In this document: positions 1-4,289 of the stretch, piece after piece
How positions within the stretch are numbered: position 1 is the first letter of the stretch
Layout: every line of letters begins with the position of its first letter
NCBI GenBank assembly: GCA_937958735.1
Contig: CALGNG010000288.1
Span: 1-5,400 of the forward strand
Source: an uncultured Aquimarina sp.
GTDB lineage: Bacteria > Bacteroidota > Bacteroidia > Flavobacteriales > Flavobacteriaceae
Direction: 5' to 3'
Length of the DNA stretch: 5,400 bases
The notes under the pieces: model-generated
The model's database searches: none
What the model was told of the DNA's origin: nothing
The model's input: the letters and a program-made list of their open reading frames with translations, nothing else
Translations under genes and position numbers: made by a program

Positions 1-47
1 CCATAAAGATGCTTGATAATAAATTATAGTTAATTCCTAGTTCTAAG

Positions 48-55
48 TATCTTTG
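48..55 (+). promoter_or_regulatory. Putative Bacteroidota -7 promoter element for rlmN
   Basis: TATCTTTG matches the Bacteroidota -7 consensus TAnnTTTG exactly. It lies about 50 bp before the rlmN ATG, giving an AT-rich leader of roughly 40 nt with no Shine-Dalgarno sequence, as expected in this phylum. No convincing TTTG-type -33 element is seen 17-23 bp upstream, so the call rests on the -7 box and position alone. Confidence 0.45.
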
Positions 56-104
56 CCTTACTTATAATCTATTTAGTTTTATCTTTTACAAAAAATCTTT
101 ATTA

Positions 105-1145
105 ATGACTACCAAAAAAAAAGACATTAGAGCGCTAACCAAAGAGCAATTACGTGATTTTTTTGTAGCACAAGGTGATAAAGCTTTTAGAGGAAATCAA
201 GTATACGAATGGCTTTGGAGTAAAGGCGCCCATAGTTTTGACGGGATGACAAATCTCTCCAAACAAACCCGCGAGCAATTAGAAACCCATTTTGTAATAA
301 ACCACATCCGGGTAGATCAAATGCAACGCAGTAGCGATGGCACCATAAAAAATGCCGTACGCCTGCACGACGGTCTAGTAGTAGAATCTGTGTTAATACC
401 CACTCCAAAACGTACAACAGCCTGTGTATCCTCCCAAGTAGGATGCAGTTTGGACTGTAAATTTTGTGCCACCTCTCGCCTAAAAAGGATGCGTAACCTA
501 AACGCAGACGAAATTTACGACCAAGTAATAGCCATTGATAACGAAAGTAGGTTATACCACAACCACCCATTATCCAATATCGTATTTATGGGAATGGGAG
601 AACCCTTGATGAATTATAACAACGTAATCAAAGCCATAGACATGATTACATCCAAAGACGGTTTAGCAATGTCTCCAAAACGCATTACCGTATCCACTTC
701 TGGAGTACCAAAAATGATTAAAAAAATGGCCGATGATCAAGTCCGTTTTAATCTAGCCATTTCCTTACACTCTGCCATAGACGAAGTACGCACACACATT
801 ATGCCCTTTAACAAGACCTTCCCTTTAAAAGATCTTAAGGAATCCTTAGAATATTGGTATAGCAAAACCGAGCGCATGATTACCTACGAATATGTAGTAT
901 GGGAAGGCATAAACGACCAACAAAAAGACATAGATGCCTTAGCTAAATTTTGCTCCTATGTACCCTGCAAAGTAAACCTTATAGAATACAACCCTATAGA
1001 CGACGGCGAATTTCAACAAGCCTCCACACAGGCCATAGACAATTACATTAACACCCTAGAAAAAAGAGGTATTGTTATTAACGTGCGCCGCAGTCGCGGT
1101 AAAGATATCGATGCCGCTTGTGGACAACTAGCCAATAAATCCTAA
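105..1145 (+). CDS. rlmN: 23S rRNA (adenine2503-C2)/tRNA (adenine37-C2) methyltransferase RlmN
   Basis: Cytoplasmic radical-SAM enzyme that methylates C2 of A2503 in 23S rRNA and, in characterised members, A37 of some tRNAs. The 346-aa length is normal. The N-terminal accessory domain covers about residues 1-95. The 4Fe-4S cluster motif CxxxCxxC is C114, C118 and C121, and the SAM-binding GMGEPL is at 163-168. By spacing and context, C107 and C339 (in the C-terminal [12 protein letters not shown] block) match the E. coli pair C118/C355, the resolving and transiently methylated cysteines, so the enzyme should be active. E94 in VVESVLIP matches E. coli E105. The ATG start is followed by a Lys-rich segment and [10 protein letters not shown], where homologues begin to align. 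A -7 promoter box lies upstream. The next gene, a VF530-family protein, starts 4 bp after the stop, so the two are probably co-transcribed. Confidence 0.97.
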   Translation: MTTKKKDIRALTKEQLRDFFVAQGDKAFRGNQVYEWLWSKGAHSFDGMTNLSKQTREQLETHFVINHIRVDQMQRSSDGTIKNAVRLHDGLVVESVLIPTPKRTTACVSSQVGCSLDCKFCATSRLKRMRNLNADEIYDQVIAIDNESRLYHNHPLSNIVFMGMGEPLMNYNNVIKAIDMITSKDGLAMSPKRITVSTSGVPKMIKKMADDQVRFNLAISLHSAIDEVRTHIMPFNKTFPLKDLKESLEYWYSKTERMITYEYVVWEGINDQQKDIDALAKFCSYVPCKVNLIEYNPIDDGEFQQASTQAIDNYINTLEKRGIVINVRRSRGKDIDAACGQLANKS

Positions 1146-1149
1146 TATT

Positions 1150-1374
1150 TTGGAACAACAAAACAACCCTTTACACGGTATTAAACTAGTACAAATTGTT
1201 AGCGATTTAGAAGCCCATTATGGCTGGGAATATTTAGCCAACACCATACCCGTACGCTGTTTTACTCATGACCCTTCTATAAAATCCAGCTTAAAGTTTT
1301 TGCGCCGTACCCCATGGGCGCGTACTAGAGTAGAAAATTTATATCTAAAAATGCTCCGTAGCCAAAAAAAATAA
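1150..1374 (+). CDS. VF530 family (DUF2132) small DNA-binding-type protein
   Basis: A 74-residue protein of the VF530/DUF2132 family, a small conserved family named after a Vibrio fischeri protein of known structure and annotated as DNA-binding; its biological role is not established. Family hallmarks are NNPLHG (residues 5-10), HYGW (23-26) and the strongly conserved [16 protein letters not shown]...TPWAR stretch at about 37-58. The C-terminus is basic (LRSQKK). The start is TTG: no in-frame ATG precedes the conserved N-terminus, and TTG at 1150 places the NNPLHG motif at the usual distance from the start. It lies 4 bp after the rlmN stop, so translation is probably coupled and the two genes share a transcript. 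There are no membrane segments or signal peptide. Family assignment is firm; function is not. Confidence 0.9.
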   Translation: MEQQNNPLHGIKLVQIVSDLEAHYGWEYLANTIPVRCFTHDPSIKSSLKFLRRTPWARTRVENLYLKMLRSQKK

Positions 1375-1922
1375 AACTACGCTTTTAAGCACTAAACAGT
1401 ATGCCTAAAACTACTTTAATATAATCTACCGGAAAATATATCACGTTACCCTATACCTCCTTTTAAATAGTAAAAACATCAATATTAAAAAGCTACTAAC
1501 TCCCATTAACAAACATCACACCAATATTTCTGCACAAGAGCCTAATAAAATTATTTAAACAAGAAGAAAAAAAGATCAATCTACCTTTGCCATATTATAA
1601 AACTTCTCTCTACCCCACTTTAATGCAGACCACACTCTTTCTATCTAAAATTTGCTTGTTGTTTTAGTTACCTAAAGCATCTATATTCCATATTTCGAAT
1701 AACAAAGAACAAAAAAATATAAAATTCAACTATTATGTACTTTTAAGCTCAGACGTAATCCAAAAACACAAAAACCTAATTTCCTGTATTTTAAAGCCAT
1801 TAGACACATATAAATAGCAATCTCTAGGCACTTCCAGGGAGTAGCACTCATAAAAATAAGAATGTTGTTTTGCGATTTAATTTTAACCGAAAACATCAAC
1901 TAAAAAATTAAGACAATTAAAC
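1375..1922. other. AT-rich intergenic stretch without a recognisable gene
   Basis: About 550 bp between the convergent VF530 gene and the minus-strand OrfA-like gene. No open frame with recognisable protein similarity was found on either strand, and no tRNA-, rRNA- or CRISPR-like structure. It holds one exact TAnnTTTG box (1582-1589), a small AT-rich inverted repeat (CTAAAA at 1645-1650 and TTTTAG at 1662-1667), a short GCTT-TT-AAGC dyad just after the VF530 gene (1381-1390), and GAGT-AGC-ACTC at about 1840-1850. Base composition is poorer in GC than the flanking genes. It could be a decayed gene, the scar of a mobile element, or host to a small RNA; none of these is demonstrated. Confidence 0.6.
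1582..1589 (+). promoter_or_regulatory. Orphan Bacteroidota -7-like element (TACCTTTG)
   Basis: TACCTTTG is an exact TAnnTTTG match, followed by GC as is frequent in flavobacterial promoters. No TTG/TTTG -33 element is seen at the usual spacing, and the only ATG shortly downstream (1623) opens a 14-codon frame. It may be a chance match, the promoter of a lost gene, or that of a short non-coding transcript. Confidence 0.3.
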
Positions 1923-1926
1923 TTAA
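1902..1926 (-). terminator. Weak candidate intrinsic terminator of the minus-strand pair
   Basis: Read on the minus strand, arms TTAAG (1926-1922) and CTTAA (1912-1908) flank a 9-nt loop and are followed directly by six T (1907-1902). The first arm overlaps the stop codon of the OrfA-like gene. Position and T-tract suit a rho-independent terminator, but a 5-bp AT-rich stem is weak, so confidence is low. Confidence 0.3.
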
Positions 1927-2171
1927 ATCTTATTAATATCCCCTTTTACATTCACAAAAATAAAATCTTTATTATTAAAATTCGAACAACAATTATCCTC
2001 GTTTTTAATATACAAATCCACCAATTCTGGATTATCTAACAATTCTCTCCATTTTAAAATTTGAGAAACAGAAATTCCAAATTTTAATGACAAATCTACT
2101 ATTTTTTCATTTTCAAGACTTAAAGAAGCTATTTTAACCTTAAATCTTGTGGTATAAACTTTTTTCTTCAT
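1923..2171 (-). CDS. IS3 OrfA-like helix-turn-helix protein (stand-alone, probably truncated or domesticated)
   Basis: An 82-residue protein whose first 47 residues look like the N-terminal DNA-binding domain of IS3-family OrfA transposase subunits: a basic start, YTTRFKVKIA (6-15), then a helix-turn-helix in about residues 23-43 with the typical FGIS...ILKW core. From about residue 48 the similarity fades. The C-terminal half is rich in Asn, Asp and Lys, with adjacent cysteines at 61-62, and lacks an obvious leucine-zipper heptad pattern. OrfA is usually around 90-110 residues and is followed by the DDE-containing OrfB; no OrfB or terminal inverted repeat was seen, so it cannot be an autonomous transposon. 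It begins 18 bp after the stop of the 70-aa gene and probably shares its transcript, diverging from the HTH-S24 gene. It is either an insertion-sequence relic or a co-opted DNA-binding protein; the intact frame and tight operon spacing mildly favour the latter. Confidence 0.6.
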   Translation of the reverse strand: MKKKVYTTRFKVKIASLSLENEKIVDLSLKFGISVSQILKWRELLDNPELVDLYIKNEDNCCSNFNNKDFIFVNVKGDINKI

Positions 2172-2182
2172 CGTTAAACTTA

Positions 2183-2197
2183 ATAAGTATTACTTAT
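2183..2197. repeat. 15-bp perfect palindrome at the junction of the two minus-strand genes
   Basis: ATAAGTA-T-TACTTAT is fully symmetrical around position 2190 and spans the stop codon (2192-2190) of the 70-aa gene, just before the OrfA-like start at 2171. It could form a small hairpin in the mRNA or be a protein-binding dyad. In such AT-rich sequence chance is possible. Confidence 0.4.
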
Positions 2198-2402
2198 CTA
2201 AACTCTTTTTTGTACGCTCTATTACAATACGCTTAGCTTTTATTAATCTATCATAGTCTTCTTTAATACGAATAGCCACATCGCCAACCCTTTCTCCTCT
2301 AATAGATTTCTGAATATAATCATTTTTAAACCCATAACGTTTTCTTAAGGTTTCCATTATATCCTGATCATATTTGGTATATTTTTTACTAGCTTTACTC
2401 AT
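2190..2402 (-). CDS. Small basic hypothetical protein, possible helix-turn-helix regulator
   Basis: A 70-residue, Lys/Arg-rich protein without signal peptide or membrane segment. No named family is recognised with confidence. Residues 11-57 (YDQDIMETLRKRYGF, then KNDYIQKSIRGERVGD and IRIKEDYDRL) show the spacing seen in small phage-type regulators: helix, KYGF/S turn, second helix ending in a K/RG-R element, then a helix with KEDY. A DNA-binding role is therefore plausible but unproven. The frame is open further upstream to a TTG at 2432, but the putative -7 box (2437-2430) overlaps that codon, so the real start must be downstream: ATG at 2402 (chosen, MSKASKK) or ATG at 2411. It diverges from the HTH-S24 repressor gene across a region of repeats, the position that Cro/CII-like or other repressed genes occupy in phage-type switches. 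The OrfA-like gene follows 18 bp after its stop. Confidence 0.65.
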   Translation of the reverse strand: MSKASKKYTKYDQDIMETLRKRYGFKNDYIQKSIRGERVGDVAIRIKEDYDRLIKAKRIVIERTKKSLDK

Positions 2403-2411
2403 AAAACACAT

Positions 2412-2433
2412 TTTGTATTTTGTTCGATACAAA
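2412..2433. repeat. Inverted repeat, candidate operator
   Basis: TTTGTAT (2412-2418) and ATACAAA (2427-2433) are perfect 7-bp inverted arms with an 8-bp spacer, about two helical turns overall. The element covers the predicted minus-strand start site, part of its -7 box, and the candidate -33 TTTG of the plus promoter, where a bound dimer would block transcription in both directions. Confidence 0.45.
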
Positions 2434-2450
2434 TATATGGGATAATTTTC
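2419..2450 (+). promoter_or_regulatory. Putative promoter of the HTH-S24 repressor gene
   Basis: TTTG at 2419-2422 as -33 and TAATTTTC at 2443-2450 as -7 (one mismatch to TAnnTTTG) are 20 bp apart, within the Bacteroidota range, and give a leader of about 30 nt to the ATG at 2488. The -7 box is part of the first copy of the direct repeat, which suggests autoregulation. The second repeat copy also contains TAATTTTC (2472-2479) but would leave almost no leader. Confidence 0.4.
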
Positions 2451-2455
2451 AACAA
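2430..2455 (-). promoter_or_regulatory. Putative promoter of the minus-strand two-gene operon
   Basis: On the minus strand, TATATTTG (2437-2430) matches the Bacteroidota -7 consensus exactly. A TTG lies 15 bp upstream (2455-2453), slightly short of the usual 17-23, and a TTA lies further up. Transcription would begin near 2423, leaving about 20 nt before the ATG at 2402. This excludes the upstream TTG as start codon of the 70-aa gene. Confidence 0.55.
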
Positions 2456-2480
2456 TTAACGCTTAAGGTGATAATTTTCA
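2441..2480. repeat. 11-bp perfect direct repeat, candidate operator pair
   Basis: GATAATTTTCA occurs at 2441-2451 and again at 2470-2480, 29 bp apart start to start; with the preceding bases 12 of 13 positions agree (G-n-GATAATTTTCA). Between the copies sits TTAA-CGC-TTAA (2456-2466). The pair lies in the short stretch between the divergent minus-strand gene and the HTH-S24 gene, one copy overlapping its putative -7 box and the other just before its ATG. Binding sites for the adjacent repressor are the natural reading. Confidence 0.55.
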
Positions 2481-2487
2481 GTATTTT

Positions 2488-3192
2488 ATGAGTACAATCC
2501 TAAGAATAAATGAAATAGCTATAACAGAAGGAATTAATATTAGTGCACTAGAAAAATCTATTGGTGCTAGTAAAGGCGTATTAAGCCGTGCCATAAAAAA
2601 CAATACCGATATACAAACCAAATGGATCTCTCTAATTGTTGAAAATTATCCCACATACAACGCCAATTGGCTACTAACAGGAGAAGGTAAAATGACCTTA
2701 GATAGCGACGATACCCAACGTTTTAACGAAAATTTGTTACTATACAAGACCAAACAAAAGCCTACAACAAAATCAAAAGTTAAAAAAAGCTCCGAAATAC
2801 CACTAGTAAGCATTAATTCTTTAAAAAACTTTAGCAGCACCAATTTCTCTATCCCTACAAGCAGCATTAAAGCCCTCTACACCATTCCAAAATTTGCAGA
2901 CAAAAAAGTAGATTTTATGATAGAGATAACAGGAGACAGTATGCTACCTCGTTATAAAAACGGAGACTTACTAGCCTGTGCCATAATAAAAGATTCTAAT
3001 TTTACACAATGGAATAGACCCCACGTAATTGTAACCAAAGAGCAAGGGGTGCTTGTAAAAAGATTAAGACAATCCACACAAGAAGGACACCTTTATGCCG
3101 TTTCCGACAATTCGCAATACGAACCTTTTGATATACCAATAAAAGAAATTAACGGAATCGCTTTAATCGTAGGGGGGATCTTTGAGGAATAA
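2488..3192 (+). CDS. HTH-S24 family transcriptional repressor (CI/LexA-like, phage-type)
   Basis: A 234-residue cytoplasmic DNA-binding regulator. The N-terminal helix-turn-helix domain is about residues 1-66 (ISALEKSIGASKGVLSRAI is the core), ending in NANWLLTGEGKM, which is characteristic of Bacteroidota HTH-S24 proteins. A Lys/Ser-rich linker covers about 75-125, and a C-terminal S24 (LexA/signal-peptidase fold) domain runs from about 128 to 234. The S24 Ser-Lys dyad is visible: S151 in GDSMLP and K191 in VKRL. In LexA and lambda CI this dyad drives RecA-stimulated self-cleavage at an Ala-Gly bond, but no Ala-Gly dipeptide occurs anywhere in this protein, so cleavage, if any, uses another bond. 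The gene diverges from two small genes and probably represses them and itself through the repeats at 2412-2480. No prophage structural genes are in view. It is probably not the SOS LexA, whose N-terminal winged helix differs. Family call strong, target genes inferred. Confidence 0.9.
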   Translation: MSTILRINEIAITEGINISALEKSIGASKGVLSRAIKNNTDIQTKWISLIVENYPTYNANWLLTGEGKMTLDSDDTQRFNENLLLYKTKQKPTTKSKVKKSSEIPLVSINSLKNFSSTNFSIPTSSIKALYTIPKFADKKVDFMIEITGDSMLPRYKNGDLLACAIIKDSNFTQWNRPHVIVTKEQGVLVKRLRQSTQEGHLYAVSDNSQYEPFDIPIKEINGIALIVGGIFEE

Positions 3193-3277
3193 TCTAAGCC
3201 TTAAAAAGTTATCTTAAATCAAAAATTCTTTCTTATTTCATTTCCTAATTAGCGTACCCCACATCTACAAAATATAC

Positions 3278-3285
3278 TATCTTAG
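3278..3285 (+). promoter_or_regulatory. Possible -7 element before the polyprenyl synthase gene
   Basis: TATCTTAG differs from TAnnTTTG at one position and is followed by TGC. It lies only 12 bp before the ATG, giving a leader of a few nucleotides, and no -33 TTTG is seen at the right distance. No strong terminator was found between the HTH-S24 gene and this point, so read-through is also possible. Confidence 0.3.
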
Positions 3286-3297
3286 TGCTTCCCTTTT

Positions 3298-4278
3298 ATG
3301 AAGATAGTAGAGCAAATAAAAGCACCGATTATAGACGAGATGGAAACTTTCGAAGAAAAGTTTTCCGATTCTATGAGTTCTAAAGTAGCACTCCTAAATC
3401 GCATTACACATTATATTGTAAAGCGCAAAGGAAAACAAATGCGACCCATGTTTGTCTTTTTAGTCGCCAAAATGCTTTCCAAAACCAATCAAGCAAACGA
3501 CCGCACCTTTAGAGGCGCAGCAGTAATAGAGCTAATACACACCGCCACCCTTGTACACGACGATGTCGTAGACGACTCCAATATGCGTCGTGGTTTTTTC
3601 TCTATAAACGCCTTATGGAAAAACAAAATAGCTGTATTAGTAGGAGATTTCCTCCTTTCTAAAGGCCTATTACTATCCATAGACAACGAAGATTTTGACC
3701 TGCTCAAAATTATTTCTGTAGCCGTGCGAGAAATGAGCGAGGGAGAATTACTCCAAATAGAAAAAGCACGCAAACTAGACATCTCCGAAGAGATCTATTA
3801 CGAAATTATACGTCAAAAAACAGCCACCCTTATAGCTGCATGCTGTAGCCTAGGAGCCGCCTCTGTAAAACCCAACTCCAAAGATGTAGAAACCCTACGT
3901 AAATTTGGAGAGTTAATAGGCATGGCATTTCAAATAAAAGACGACCTATTCGACTACGGAGATACCGCAATAGGCAAACCCACAGGTATAGATATTAAGG
4001 AACAAAAAATGACACTTCCTCTAATTTACGCCCTTAACAACACCACAGAAAAAGAAAAAAATTGGATTATAAACTCTGTAAAAAACCACAATAAGGACAA
4101 AAAAAGAGTCAAGCAAGTAATTCAAAAAGTAAAAGATCTAAAAGGCCTCGCTTACGCTGAAGAAAAAATGATTGCTTTTAAAGCCGAAGCCCTACAGATT
4201 TTGAAACAATACCCAGAATCTGAATACCGAAATGCTTTAGAATTAATGGTCAACTACGTTATAGATAGAAAAAAATAA
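3298..4278 (+). CDS. Long-chain polyprenyl diphosphate synthase (IspB-type)
   Basis: Trans-prenyltransferase that extends an allylic diphosphate with isopentenyl diphosphate to make the polyprenyl side chain of the respiratory quinone. The 326-aa length is normal, and the protein is all-helical and soluble or membrane-associated. Substrate motifs: KGKQMRP (44-50) for IPP binding; first Asp-rich motif HDDVVDDSNMRRG (87-99; D88, D89, D92); GD (116-117); second Asp-rich motif QIKDDLFDYG (212-221; D215, D216, D219); and GKPTGIDIKEQKMTLPL (226-242). The DDxxD form with a small residue (A83) five positions before it favours a long-chain synthase over a farnesyl synthase. Flavobacteriaceae generally use menaquinone-6, so hexaprenyl diphosphate is the likely product; chain length cannot be read directly. 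dnaG follows after 11 bp, suggesting co-transcription. The ATG fits the family N-terminus. Confidence 0.93.
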   Translation: MKIVEQIKAPIIDEMETFEEKFSDSMSSKVALLNRITHYIVKRKGKQMRPMFVFLVAKMLSKTNQANDRTFRGAAVIELIHTATLVHDDVVDDSNMRRGFFSINALWKNKIAVLVGDFLLSKGLLLSIDNEDFDLLKIISVAVREMSEGELLQIEKARKLDISEEIYYEIIRQKTATLIAACCSLGAASVKPNSKDVETLRKFGELIGMAFQIKDDLFDYGDTAIGKPTGIDIKEQKMTLPLIYALNNTTEKEKNWIINSVKNHNKDKKRVKQVIQKVKDLKGLAYAEEKMIAFKAEALQILKQYPESEYRNALELMVNYVIDRKK

Positions 4279-4289
4279 ACTTCCATCCT

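Noticed and set aside
187..570. Minus-strand open frame opposite rlmN
   Set aside because: It lies entirely within the well-supported rlmN gene, with no recognisable protein features.
1441..1506. Minus-strand 21-codon frame with a hydrophobic stretch followed by basic residues (small toxin-like peptide)
   Set aside because: Too short, no promoter box upstream, and hydrophobic runs are common by chance in AT-rich DNA.
1812..1855. Hairpin-like sequence around CTCTAGG...CCAGGGAG as a terminator between convergent genes
   Set aside because: The stem is interrupted and no T-tract follows on either strand.
1375..1922. tRNA, CRISPR array or complete insertion sequence in the gene-free stretch
   Set aside because: No cloverleaf with a GGTTCGAATCC-like arm, no regularly spaced repeats, and no transposase catalytic motifs or terminal inverted repeats were found.
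2403..2432. TTG at 2432 as start of the small minus-strand gene (80 aa)
   Set aside because: That codon falls inside the predicted -7 box, upstream of the likely transcription start; ATG at 2402 or 2411 fits better.
2646..2867. Minus-strand open frame opposite the HTH-S24 gene
   Set aside because: Antisense shadow of a clear coding sequence; its hydrophobic look is a by-product of the opposite frame.
2488..3192. Calling the HTH-S24 gene lexA
   Set aside because: The N-terminal domain ending in NWLLTGEGKM is of the phage-repressor HTH type, not the LexA winged helix, and the Ala-Gly cleavage site is absent.
3489..3782. Minus-strand open frame opposite the polyprenyl synthase gene
   Set aside because: Fully inside a conserved gene, Ser/Arg-rich composition typical of antisense frames.
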